DNA from: an uncultured Verrucomicrobia subdivision 3 bacterium | GTDB lineage: Bacteria; Verrucomicrobiota; Verrucomicrobiae; Limisphaerales; UBA11358 | NCBI GenBank assembly: GCA_903847285.1 | Contig: CAINDH010000185.1 | Location: forward strand, 1-10,340 | DNA: 10,340 bases | Direction of reading: 5' to 3' | In this document: one piece after another, positions 1-7,252 of the stretch | How the letters are laid out: the number at the start of each line of letters is the position of its first letter | Numbering within the stretch: the first letter of the stretch is position 1 | Program-made: the position numbers and the translations under genes | The notes under the pieces: generated by a model | The model's database searches: none | Told to the model about the DNA's origin: nothing | The model's input: only the letters and a program-made list of their open reading frames with translations

Positions 1-853
1 CTTGCGCGGCGCAGGCGGGGTCGAGGGAAAGTAGATCGCCGGGTTTCAGGCGCGTGACATCGCCGGCGGACATTTTCAAGCCCTGCCACTCGGCGGTGAC
101 GGGAACTTTCACGCTGTCGAACTCCGCGTTCCAACGCGTTTTGGCAGTGCGCGGCGCAACGGCATCCGCGCCGGGCAGCGCCGGGTTGATGAGTCGCATG
201 AGCGGATCAACGGTGGTGTAGGGAAAGACGATGTGAAAGGTTTCTAACTGTTCCGCGATGCTGCTTTCCACCGAAATGATGAGCATGGCGGTGTCCGGTG
301 GTGCGGTCTGAAGAAACTTGCTGTTATTTTCGTGGCCAAGCAATTGGTGATGCAGGTCGCGCATTTCCGGCCAGTGATTACACCATTCGGAAAGAATGAG
401 CGCGGCGGCCTGGTCGGACAGCGCGACTTCGATGTCGCTCAAATCGCGGTTGTCGGCAGGCAATTCGCCGGGGCCACCGAGCAGGCGGTCCACTAGTTGC
501 AACGCAAGGCGCGGCGGGATGACGAGCAAGCCGACGCCCTTGAGCGGTTCGGTTTTGAACAAAGTGATGTGCGCCGGGTTGGTGAGGCTCTCGGTGAATT
601 TTTGAAAGCCGACGATGTGGACTTTTGAAAGTGTGAAGCGACATTCCAGCCGTAGAAACATGGCGATGCGTGCGGCGAGCGAGCGCACAAATTGTTCGTG
701 CCGCTGGCGGATGCGGCGGAGTTCGCTCGCGGCGAGAAAACCGGACTGGCGGAAATCATGCGTGCGGATGGCTTCGGCACGGCGGCTTTCGCGCACACCC
801 TTGTGCGTGAGCACCTGGACATCGGCGGCTGCGGCTGGTGCGGCGGGTTCCAT
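1..853 (-). CDS. fliM: Flagellar motor switch protein FliM (3' end cut off by window edge)
   Basis: FliM is the middle C-ring protein linking FliG to FliN and, in most species, receiving CheY-P. Translating leftward from the ATG at 853 gives 284 codons with no stop before the window edge; about 330 residues is usual, so roughly the last 50 are missing. Residues 33-75 resemble the start of the FliM middle domain (DFRQ, then HEQFVRSLAARI and LRLE). LLGGPGE at 124-130 is the GGxG FliG-binding loop, and RDLSDIE at 136-142 matches the family R-x-hydrophobic-[ST]-x-IE motif. FHIVFPYTTVDPL at 206-218 ends the CheC-like domain, and a SpoA/FliN-like domain begins near 240 (LKPGDLLSLDP). The usual N-terminal LSQxEIDALL CheY-binding motif is not seen, and the upstream in-frame sequence does not supply it. 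The start lies 4 bases after the fliL stop, with no Shine-Dalgarno sequence. Identity is firm; the exact start is slightly less so. Confidence 0.93.
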   Translation of the reverse strand, partial: MEPAAPAAAADVQVLTHKGVRESRRAEAIRTHDFRQSGFLAASELRRIRQRHEQFVRSLAARIAMFLRLECRFTLSKVHIVGFQKFTESLTNPAHITLFKTEPLKGVGLLVIPPRLALQLVDRLLGGPGELPADNRDLSDIEVALSDQAAALILSEWCNHWPEMRDLHHQLLGHENNSKFLQTAPPDTAMLIISVESSIAEQLETFHIVFPYTTVDPLMRLINPALPGADAVAPRTAKTRWNAEFDSVKVPVTAEWQGLKMSAGDVTRLKPGDLLSLDPACAAQ

Positions 854-857
854 GGTT

Positions 858-1391
858 TTATTGGATGCCGAACTCGGTGATGTAAATTTCGGAAATGGAG
901 TTGTCGCCAAGAATGTTATTAAAGCCGTTGATGAGCTCGGTGCGGATGAGATTACGGGCGCCGGGTTTTTCCAGATCGGCGAGCGTCTTGGTGGAGAGCA
1001 CGCCCATGGCCATGTCGCGCAGCGGCGCGTCGAATTCCGTGAGCTTGGTCTTGAATTCCTCGCCGCCCGTGCTGGCGAGCGAAAGGCTGACGAGCAAATA
1101 GCGCTGACCCATGGTGCCGGCGATGTTCACGAGCAGCTTGTTGAACGGCACGTTGATTTTTTTGGCGTCGGAATTCTTTTTTGATTTTTCGCCGCCGCCT
1201 TTTTCGGCCGTATCCTTGATGCCGAGACTTTTCTGGAGCTGCGGCACGATGACATATTTGGTCATGCCAAATGCAAGTGCGGGCATCAGCACGATGCTGG
1301 CGATGAGCGGCAGCCATGCCTTGGCACCGCCGCCTGCGGGCGCGGCTTCCTTTTGGTCGGCGGCTTCGGGATTAGGTTTTTCTTCGGCCAT
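858..1391 (-). CDS. fliL: Flagellar basal body-associated protein FliL
   Basis: FliL is a single-pass inner-membrane protein whose periplasmic domain surrounds the stator units and supports torque or stator function. The 177-residue product has a short Ala/Pro/Glu-rich cytoplasmic tail (1-25), one membrane segment (about 26-48, from AWLPLIASIVLMPALAFG), a charged Gly/Lys-rich linker (about 60-78), then the FliL domain. That domain starts at VPFNKLLVNI (81-90) and ends in ISEIYITEFGIQ, very like the family's closing 'VYFTEFVIQ' consensus. Length is normal. It starts 5 bases after the flgE stop and ends 4 bases before fliM, consistent with cotranscription. FliL next to FliM is a very common arrangement. 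The bases just before the ATG are T-rich (GATTTTT), with no Shine-Dalgarno sequence. Confidence 0.95.
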   Translation of the reverse strand: MAEEKPNPEAADQKEAAPAGGGAKAWLPLIASIVLMPALAFGMTKYVIVPQLQKSLGIKDTAEKGGGEKSKKNSDAKKINVPFNKLLVNIAGTMGQRYLLVSLSLASTGGEEFKTKLTEFDAPLRDMAMGVLSTKTLADLEKPGARNLIRTELINGFNNILGDNSISEIYITEFGIQ

Positions 1392-1396
1392 AAAAA

Positions 1397-2221
1397 TCAG
1401 CGTTTCAGGTTGACGAGCGACTGGAGGATTTCATCACTGGTGGTGATGACTTTACTGTTGGCTTCATAAGCGCGCTGCGTGGTGATGAGCGCGGTGAGCT
1501 GGCCGGCGAGATCCACGTTGGACATTTCGACCTCACCGACCATCAACGTTCCGGGGCCGGCCGTGCTGGGGGCGGTGGGCGTGGTCAGCGGTCCGGCGGC
1601 GGTCAGGCCGGTGTAAAGATTACCTCCGGCTTTTAATAATTGATCGGGGTTGGCGAAGCTTTGCAGCAGCACCTGGCCGCGCGTGAATGACTGTCCATCC
1701 GTCAGAGTCACACCGATCTTGCCGGTCGTGCCGTCAATTTTGAAACTCGAAAGTGCCGCCGTGGTGCTGGTTGCCGCGCCGACGTTATCGAGCTGGATGT
1801 CGCCGATCGCGCTCAAACCGGCATCGCTGTAACCTTGCAACCGCAGGCCGTTGCTATTGACGAGATAGCCGCTGTTATCCTTGGTGAACTCGCCGTCGCG
1901 TGTGGCATAAGTCGCACCGGTCGTCGGGTCTTTCACAAGAAAAAATCCGTTGCCTTGGATGCCCAGGTTGGCATCGCCGCCGATGGCGCTGAAGGAACCC
2001 TGGGTAAACTGGTTCTTGATTGCCGCCGTGGCTACCCCGCTGCCGATCTGCTGCGAGCCGGCGGCGTTGGAGCCCAGCGTCTGGCTGAACGTGTCTTCAA
2101 AATTCACCGTGGCACCCTTGAAGCCGGTCGTATTGACGTTGGCGATGTTGTTGGCGATGACGTTCAGTCCCTGTTGAAATTGTTCGAGGGCGCTGACACC
2201 GGAATCGAAGGAGAGAAGCAT
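1397..2221 (-). CDS. flgE: Flagellar hook protein FlgE, short (Bacillus-size) form
   Basis: This 274-residue rod/hook-family protein most likely forms the hook, the universal joint polymerised outside the cell under the FlgD cap. The N-terminal rod/hook signature is clear (NNIANVNTTGFKG at about 24-36). The D1 core follows, with LGIQGNGFFLV and a TRDGEFTKDNSGYLVNSNG segment. The C-terminal helix contains VEMSNVDLAGQL, then TQRAYEANSKVI and DEILQSLVNLKR. About 400 residues is usual for enterobacterial FlgE; here the middle D2/D3 portion is mostly missing, leaving about 90 residues of Ala/Thr/Gly-rich sequence. B. subtilis FlgE is similarly short. FlgG is the main alternative because of its size (about 260 residues), but the position directly after flgD and the 'LVNLKR' ending favour FlgE. 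There is no signal peptide, as expected for type III export. An 18-base A-rich gap separates it from flgD. Confidence 0.87.
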   Translation of the reverse strand: MLLSFDSGVSALEQFQQGLNVIANNIANVNTTGFKGATVNFEDTFSQTLGSNAAGSQQIGSGVATAAIKNQFTQGSFSAIGGDANLGIQGNGFFLVKDPTTGATYATRDGEFTKDNSGYLVNSNGLRLQGYSDAGLSAIGDIQLDNVGAATSTTAALSSFKIDGTTGKIGVTLTDGQSFTRGQVLLQSFANPDQLLKAGGNLYTGLTAAGPLTTPTAPSTAGPGTLMVGEVEMSNVDLAGQLTALITTQRAYEANSKVITTSDEILQSLVNLKR

Positions 2222-2239
2222 ATTTTTTATTGGTTGGGT

Positions 2240-2683
2240 TTAATTGTTTGCTGCATGGGTCGTCGTCGGGGTCGGGGGCGCTGTTGGGGTCACAGCCATA
2301 ATCTGACTCAAGTTATAACTGGCTCCGTTTACAGTTATTTGGGGCTTGCCGTTATTCAGGACGACGCCATCCACCACCCCCTGAACTGGCAAATTCTGTG
2401 AATTAATTTTTACCGTCACCGTGCTGCCAATCAGGCTGCTGGCCTGCAGCATCGCTAGCGATGATGATGATTCACTCGCCTGTTGCAGCGAGGTGAACTG
2501 CGCCATCTGCGCGGCCATGTCCGTGTCAGACTTCGGGTTCATCGGATCTTGAAATTGAATCTGCGACACCAGCAGTTTCAAAAAATCATTCTGGTTCAGC
2601 GCCTGGCTGGGGTTCGGAATCGAATCGGTCACCAGTTGCGAACTCGATGCCGTGCGCGGGTTGATTGAAGAGATGCTGTTCAT
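2240..2683 (-). CDS. flgD: Flagellar hook capping/assembly protein FlgD (short form)
   Basis: FlgD is the scaffold that caps the growing hook and directs FlgE polymerisation. The product is 147 residues. Its N-terminal domain is highly typical: LNQNDFLKLLVSQIQFQDP (29-47), then NPKSDTDMAAQMAQFTSLQQ. The second half (SLIGSTVTVKI, then a G-x-V-x-G-V strand region and VNGASYNLSQIMAV) resembles the reduced C-terminal part of B. subtilis FlgD (about 140 residues) rather than the FLG-tudor and FnIII domains of enteric FlgD (about 230). It ends in a Pro/Thr-rich tail (TPTAPPTPTTT). It sits between fliK and flgE, matching the hook-assembly role. The start is preceded by an A-rich 12-base gap after the fliK stop, with no Shine-Dalgarno sequence. 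Confidence 0.95.
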   Translation of the reverse strand: MNSISSINPRTASSSQLVTDSIPNPSQALNQNDFLKLLVSQIQFQDPMNPKSDTDMAAQMAQFTSLQQASESSSSLAMLQASSLIGSTVTVKINSQNLPVQGVVDGVVLNNGKPQITVNGASYNLSQIMAVTPTAPPTPTTTHAANN

Positions 2684-2695
2684 ACTTATATTTTT

Positions 2696-4261
2696 TTATG
2701 CCCAAGATTCCCAGCCGTCCGCCGGAACCGTGGCCAGTCGCGCGGTGGCGCCGCCGCGGTTCATCGCCAAAGTGAATTCGGCAAACGCCGAAGCCTGCTG
2801 GGCGTTTTCCTCGCTCGACGGCTGTTGCCGGCGTGAAAAATCTCCGTTGTTCGCCGGTGAAAAATTCGCGCCACCACCGAGCATGGAAAGTTTGATGCCG
2901 CGTTGCTCTAGTTTTTCCTGCAACTCCGGCCAGTGCTGGTTCATCAATTGAAAATCACCGCGTTGCAACACTGCTTCCACTTCCACATTGCCGTTGCGAT
3001 GCCGCAGTTCCAGCGACAGCTCCGTGCCCGCGCCAGGCTTGATGACCACTTGTAACGAATCCGCTTTCGATTCCACCAGGCGCAACGCGTGCAACGAAAC
3101 CAGATCATGCGTCCGTTCCACATCGCGCATCCGCGCGTCCGCGAGCGACGGCAACGCGATGACAGCAGCCGTTTCCGTATGCTCGGTGACCGGCATATTC
3201 AAGCCCGGCAATGGCTGGTTGAAATCTGAATTTGGTTTTTCTTGCGAACGAACTTGCCCGCTCGCCGTGTGCACCGTCGAAATGGTCTCCCGCGCCGTGC
3301 CATTTGTGCCGCCCGGCAAAACTTGCACGTCTAACCCGGCAACTTCGTTCACATTTGCGGTCTTTTTCATCAACGAGACATCAAGTGCAACTCCCGTGCC
3401 AGCATTTTGCGCTGGCGTGCTTTCGATGGATACAAGCGGTTTGTTTTTTTCACCAACCGCCGAAATCGGCTCCGTTTCCGATTTTGAAATCCCAAATGTC
3501 GGATCCAAAATCGCTGTTGGCACTGATGTTTTTAATGAAGCTGCGGCGTTGTTTTCTGCGGCGGACGAAACCGCTTTATCCATCAACGCAGAAATTTCCG
3601 GCGTTAGTTTGACGTTTGTCAGCTCGGGTGGGGAAGTTTTAGGCTGCGGCTGGGTGTCAGTTGTTTTTGCTGCGGGTGCAATTGCGCCGGCTGCCTTTCG
3701 CCCGTCAGCCCCGTTCTGATTCAAGGCTGAAACCAAACCGCCGGTGACCGGTGCAACCGTCAAAACCGCCGGTATTTGATTTGTTTGTGCCGCTGCAGTT
3801 TCGCCTGCCGGATCGCCGGCAAGAAAATTGCCAGCCAGCGGCAGCGCCAGAAAAACTGTCGGCGAATCACTGATGTTCATCAACCCGGCGGCATCGGGCA
3901 GTGGCTGAGCTGAACTTTTTGGGCCGTCGTCCGGCGCTTCCGCTTTCGCCGCGCCGCTCAAATTTTTTTCATCGGTGATTTTTTCCCGCGCTGGGTTTGC
4001 TGCGTCGGCTGAAGGTAGTTCGGTTTTGAATACGGCAGTATCCGGCTGATTTTTCGCGGCGCGGACTTTGGTGTTCGGAATTTTTTGCCCGTGCCAAACT
4101 TGGCCGTCTGCTGGGTCCGTTTTCCCCCCGGACTTCAAGGCTTGCTCCATCAAATGATTGAACCCGCCGGCCGGTGAAGAATTATCAGGGTGTTTTTCCC
4201 GCGCCGATTGGTTTTCGTCGCGGCTACCGGTTTTCGTCGCCAGCAGGTCAAGGCGTTCCAT
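2696..4261 (-). CDS. fliK: Flagellar hook-length control protein FliK
   Basis: FliK is secreted during hook growth, measures hook length and switches export specificity from hook to filament substrates by contacting FlhB. The 521-residue product has a long, Ala/Pro/Thr/Asn-rich, probably disordered N-terminal part (about 1-380) with no recognisable motifs. The conserved C-terminal Flg_hook domain lies at about 401-461: LQVVIKPGAGTELSLELR, then GNVEVEAVLQRG and LQEKLEQRGIKLSML. A further 60 residues follow, polar and Gln/Asn/Ser-containing, as in many FliK tails. There is no signal peptide. The start overlaps the end of the upstream motE-like gene by 14 bases, suggesting translational coupling. 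Position before flgD and flgE is the standard one. The N-terminal part is so variable that only the C-terminal domain and context support the name. Confidence 0.92.
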   Translation of the reverse strand: MERLDLLATKTGSRDENQSAREKHPDNSSPAGGFNHLMEQALKSGGKTDPADGQVWHGQKIPNTKVRAAKNQPDTAVFKTELPSADAANPAREKITDEKNLSGAAKAEAPDDGPKSSAQPLPDAAGLMNISDSPTVFLALPLAGNFLAGDPAGETAAAQTNQIPAVLTVAPVTGGLVSALNQNGADGRKAAGAIAPAAKTTDTQPQPKTSPPELTNVKLTPEISALMDKAVSSAAENNAAASLKTSVPTAILDPTFGISKSETEPISAVGEKNKPLVSIESTPAQNAGTGVALDVSLMKKTANVNEVAGLDVQVLPGGTNGTARETISTVHTASGQVRSQEKPNSDFNQPLPGLNMPVTEHTETAAVIALPSLADARMRDVERTHDLVSLHALRLVESKADSLQVVIKPGAGTELSLELRHRNGNVEVEAVLQRGDFQLMNQHWPELQEKLEQRGIKLSMLGGGANFSPANNGDFSRRQQPSSEENAQQASAFAEFTLAMNRGGATARLATVPADGWESWA

Positions 4262-4862
4262 TGGACGAAAAGGTGTTGGTTCCTGAAACCGGCAGCACGT
4301 CCCTTAGCCGCTGCGCGAGCGTCGCTGCCCGTTTTGCCTGGCCGCCGCCGAGTTTGCTCATCGCGTCGAGAATCGGGCCGGACACATCGGGCTTCATCAG
4401 GAACAGCAGCTTCGCCGTGTCGTCATCGGAAATCTCATTCAACATCGCCGCCGCGCCTTCGGGCGACATGCCGGTGATGACCTTCACCTGTTTTTTTGCA
4501 TTGACCACTTCCTGATCGCGGAACTGCAACACACGCTTGTCGAAATCATTTTGCAATTTGGTCACCGTCTGCGTGACGGTGGAAATCTCGCGGTTCTCCG
4601 CCGTCAGCCGCGTCTCCCAGTCCTTCAACTGTTCTTCGCGCAACGCCAATGCGGCACGTTCCTCCCGCATCTGCGAGACCCACTGCTCGAATTCTGGATT
4701 ACGGAATTTCCATGACGGATTGTCCTCCGCCGCGAGCGGCGTGGCCGGTGGCGGTTTCACCCCGTCAAAATTTACCGTCTTTAGCACGGCGAACATCGTG
4801 AGAAAAAATGAAAGCCCGCCCACGACCACCGTGGCGAGCGGAATGACAAGCGACTGGTTCAT
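4248..4862 (-). CDS. MotE/YlxF/FlbB-like membrane-anchored flagellar protein
   Basis: This 204-residue protein has one N-terminal membrane segment (about 5-28, LVIPLATVVVGGLSFFLTMF). A Pro-rich linker (37-42) follows, then a long charged helix likely to form a coiled coil (about 57-125). The C-terminal helical domain at about 129-190 has the MotE/MgtE-N-like pattern: GMSPEGAAAMLNEI, DDDTAKLLFLMKPD, GPILDAMSKL. The protein sits between fliJ and fliK, where B. subtilis has ylxF and spirochaetes have flbB. In Borrelia, FlbB is needed for a periplasmic collar and stator assembly; in rhizobia, MotE is a periplasmic chaperone for MotC. With the membrane anchor at the N terminus, the coiled coil and C-terminal domain are probably periplasmic. 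Function here is inferred from family and position. The start lies 1 base after the fliJ stop; the end overlaps fliK by 14 bases. Confidence 0.82.
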   Translation of the reverse strand: MNQSLVIPLATVVVGGLSFFLTMFAVLKTVNFDGVKPPPATPLAAEDNPSWKFRNPEFEQWVSQMREERAALALREEQLKDWETRLTAENREISTVTQTVTKLQNDFDKRVLQFRDQEVVNAKKQVKVITGMSPEGAAAMLNEISDDDTAKLLFLMKPDVSGPILDAMSKLGGGQAKRAATLAQRLRDVLPVSGTNTFSSNGTP

Positions 4863-4863
4863 A

Positions 4864-5328
4864 TCAATTCAAATGGTTGCTGTTCAGTGAAGGCACGGAT
4901 TGCCGTTGCACGGCCAGCTCATCGAGCATTTTCTGTTCGGCCTGCTGGCAGAAGCGCTGCCACGCCGCGCGCGACTTTTCGTGGAACCGATCCAGCGCCT
5001 CGCGGTCGCGCCGGGCGGCGCACATGAAATTGAACGCCTCCGTGGCGGTGCTGCGCGCCGAAGCCAGCGCAGCCTCACATTCGTGGAAACGGATTTCCAA
5101 AACGGTGCACCACGTCCGCAACTGTAAAATCCGGCCGATGCCCGCGCCGTGTTCCAGTTCCGTGCCGAGCGTTTTATAGCCGCCGGCCAGTTCCTCGCCG
5201 GCGGTTTTCAGTTCGCGTTCCGCATTGTCCGTCACGGCGAGCGCGCGGGCGTAACGCGATTGCGTGGCACGTTCGCGCTGCTGGCGCAGCACGCGGATGG
5301 ATTCGAGGGAGAAGCTAAATCCTTTCAT
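4864..5328 (-). CDS. fliJ: Flagellar export protein FliJ
   Basis: FliJ is the coiled-coil stalk that inserts into the FliI hexamer and couples it to the export gate (FlhA). The 154-residue product begins MKGFSFSLESIRVLRQQRE, the FliJ opening (F-x-F-x-L-E-x-hydrophobic-L-x-x-R). It is almost wholly alpha-helical with heptad-like spacing. The second helix carries RDREALDRFHEKSR at about 107-120, then EQKMLDELAVQRQS, close to the family's closing pattern (E-Q-K-x-L-D-E). Length is normal (about 147 in enterics). FliJ is weakly conserved, so the call leans on these end motifs and the position directly after fliI. The ATG overlaps the fliI stop as ATGA, implying coupled translation. Confidence 0.93.
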   Translation of the reverse strand: MKGFSFSLESIRVLRQQRERATQSRYARALAVTDNAERELKTAGEELAGGYKTLGTELEHGAGIGRILQLRTWCTVLEIRFHECEAALASARSTATEAFNFMCAARRDREALDRFHEKSRAAWQRFCQQAEQKMLDELAVQRQSVPSLNSNHLN

Positions 5329-6671
5329 GGCTTGGCGGGTTGAGGGTTGAAGATGTCACCGAGCAGGCCCCAGCTTTTAGCCGGTGGAAAACCTTCGGTG
5401 ACGTTTTGCCGTAAAAATTTGTTTAGCGGCGGATGCAGCGCAATCGCCTGGTCAATCGCCGCGTTGCTGCCGGCGGGATACGCGCCGATATTGATCAGGT
5501 CGGCGTTCTTGCGGTGCGCTGCCAGATGTTCACGCGCCGTGGCGGTGAGCTTGATTTTTTCTGGCGGCAACAAATCACGGTTCAAGCGGCTGACACTTTC
5601 CAAAACATCAATCGCGGGATAATGATTTTGCGTCGCCAGTTCGCGCGTCAGCACGACGTGGCCGTCCAAAATGGAACGGACGGAATCCGCAATCGGATCG
5701 TTCATGTCATCCGCCTCGACCAGCACGGTGAACAGGCCAGTGATGGAGCCTTGCTCGCCCGCGCCGGCGCGTTCGAGCAGTTGCGGTAGCAGCGAAAAAA
5801 CGCTCGGCGTGTAACCGCGTGTGGTCGGCGGTTCGCCGACGGCCAAACCGATTTCGCGCTGCGCCATCGCGAAGCGCGTCACGGAATCCATCATCAGCAA
5901 AACATTCTGGCCGAGGTCGCGAAAATATTCCGCGATGGCCATCGCGAGGAACGCTCCCTTGACGCGGTTGAGCGCGGGCTCGTTGGACGTGGCGACGATG
6001 ACGACGGATTTTTTCCGACCGCGTTCGTCGAGGTCGCGTTCCAAAAATTCCCGCACTTCCCGGCCGCGTTCGCCGATGAGCGCGATGACGTTCACGTCCG
6101 CTTCCGCCTGCGATGCCATCATGCCGAGCAGCGTGGATTTGCCCACGCCGCTGCCGGCGAAAATTCCGAGGCGCTGGCCGCGACCGAGCGGCACAAACGT
6201 ATCTAATGCCTTGATGCCGGTCTGAAAAACTTGGTTGATGCGCTGGCGTTTCAACGGATGCGGCGGGCGCAAATTCAAGCCGACGTGATGCTCGCAATTG
6301 ATCGGGCCAAGTTCATCAATCGGATTTCCGAGGCCATCAATCACGCGGCCCTTCAACGCGCTGCTGACGGCCACGCGCATCGGCGCGCCGGTGGCGATGA
6401 CTTCGCTGCCGGGATGGATGCCATGCAATTCGCCCAGCGGCATCAGAAGCAAATGGTGGTTCCGGAAACCGACGACTTCGGCGAGCGTTTCCTGCTGACC
6501 GCGTCCCGACTGGATGCGGCAGACTTCGCCGAGCGCGGCGAGCGGGCCTTCCGATTCCACGACGAGGCCGATGAGTTGCACCACGCGGCCGCACGTTTCC
6601 GTCACGCGCGTCTCGCGCACGCGGCGCAAGGCGTGTTGCAAACGGTTCGGTGTGGAAATGGTCGGCGTCAT
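5325..6671 (-). CDS. fliI: Flagellum-specific ATPase FliI
   Basis: FliI is the cytoplasmic ATPase of flagellar type III export. It hydrolyses ATP to help unfold and deliver substrates and chaperones to the gate. The product is 448 residues, a usual length. Visible features are an F1-beta-like N-terminal barrel (about 20-100), Walker A GSGVGKST at 173-180, and the catalytic glutamate segment GERGREVREFLE at 200-211. Walker B VLLMMDS ends at 262-263, followed by TRFAMAQREIGLAVGEPP and TTRGYTPSVF. The C-terminal domain carries HRKNADLINIGAYPAGSN at 386-403. All catalytic motifs are intact. The ATG overlaps the fliH stop (ATGA), and its own stop overlaps the fliJ start the same way. The type III virulence ATPase (SctN) family is the only realistic alternative, and the context excludes it. 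Confidence 0.98.
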   Translation of the reverse strand: MTPTISTPNRLQHALRRVRETRVTETCGRVVQLIGLVVESEGPLAALGEVCRIQSGRGQQETLAEVVGFRNHHLLLMPLGELHGIHPGSEVIATGAPMRVAVSSALKGRVIDGLGNPIDELGPINCEHHVGLNLRPPHPLKRQRINQVFQTGIKALDTFVPLGRGQRLGIFAGSGVGKSTLLGMMASQAEADVNVIALIGERGREVREFLERDLDERGRKKSVVIVATSNEPALNRVKGAFLAMAIAEYFRDLGQNVLLMMDSVTRFAMAQREIGLAVGEPPTTRGYTPSVFSLLPQLLERAGAGEQGSITGLFTVLVEADDMNDPIADSVRSILDGHVVLTRELATQNHYPAIDVLESVSRLNRDLLPPEKIKLTATAREHLAAHRKNADLINIGAYPAGSNAAIDQAIALHPPLNKFLRQNVTEGFPPAKSWGLLGDIFNPQPAKP

Positions 6672-7252
6672 GCAGAAAGTGACTGCCGGAGCTGTTCAAT
6701 TTTCGTTTCGCGGCGCGCGTCCACGAGGCCGAAACGCGTCTGGATGATGCAGCCGCCGCGTGAAACCTCGGCGGAACTGGAAAAACGCAGCGGTCCAGTT
6801 TCCGGTAGGCCGTCAAGAATCGGCGACTGGTGCTGTCGGAGCAGGGCAAGGTCGTCCGGATGAAGTTGGATAACAATTTCCGCCGTATCCTCGGCCTGGC
6901 GTAGCGCTTCGCGCACGGTTGCCTCGACGAGCGGAGCGTCAATCGGGATGTTGGCAACAATTTTCTTCGCCACTTCTAGGGCGATTTCGATCACGGAACT
7001 TTCCGCCTCGTGCGCGATTTGCGGCAGGGTTTTTTGCAGCGATTGCAAAATGCCGCGCTGCAATTCGAGCGTTTCGTTGCGCTGATAGATGAGCTGTTCG
7101 TTGAGTGCGCTTTCACCGGCGCGCTGGCCGTTTTCAAACGCGGCTTGTTCCCGTTCGCGCAAAAATGTGTGCCAGTCCTGCGCCGGTGCGCCGGTGAGGA
7201 GGCACACGTCGCGCAATGGACGGTCAAACAGGATGGTATCGGCCCATTTCAT
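6668..7252 (-). CDS. fliH: Flagellar export ATPase regulator FliH
   Basis: FliH dimers bind FliI, hold it inactive, and tether it to FliN at the C ring. The 194-residue product has a charged, helical N-terminal half rich in Glu, Gln and Arg (about 28-100, FLREREQAAFENGQRAGESA). A conserved helix follows (IALEVAKKIVANIP, 90-103), then a FliH/V-type-E-subunit-like alpha/beta C-terminal domain: TAEIVIQLHPDDLALL at 123-138 and SRGGCIIQTRFGLVDARRET at 164-183. The last segment matches the family's 'GGC-hydrophobic-x-T-x-x-G-x-hydrophobic-D' pattern. The protein is slightly shorter than enteric FliH (about 235). The start overlaps the fliG stop as ATGA, and a GGGGAG about 11 bases upstream is the only Shine-Dalgarno-like sequence I found among these genes. 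Confidence 0.94.
   Translation of the reverse strand: MKWADTILFDRPLRDVCLLTGAPAQDWHTFLREREQAAFENGQRAGESALNEQLIYQRNETLELQRGILQSLQKTLPQIAHEAESSVIEIALEVAKKIVANIPIDAPLVEATVREALRQAEDTAEIVIQLHPDDLALLRQHQSPILDGLPETGPLRFSSSAEVSRGGCIIQTRFGLVDARRETKIEQLRQSLSA

Noticed and set aside
615..1184. Plus-strand open frame of 189 codons opposite fliM and fliL
   Set aside because: It spans the junction of two well-supported minus-strand genes and has no family-like motif. It is a shadow frame.
2222..2239. A/T-rich gap between flgD and flgE considered as a promoter or terminator
   Set aside because: Eighteen bases with a short A run and no inverted repeat is too little for a terminator hairpin or a sigma-factor site. 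It is better read as an A-rich translation leader.
2988..3719. Plus-strand open frame of 243 codons opposite fliK
   Set aside because: It is antisense to the low-constraint part of fliK. The product is Ser/Ala/Val/Cys-rich without motifs, and no ribosome site or promoter stands before it.
5707..6297. Minus-strand 196-codon frame inside fliI
   Set aside because: It is Arg/Ala/His-rich and out of frame with the intact FliI ATPase, typical of a +1 frame in GC-rich coding sequence.
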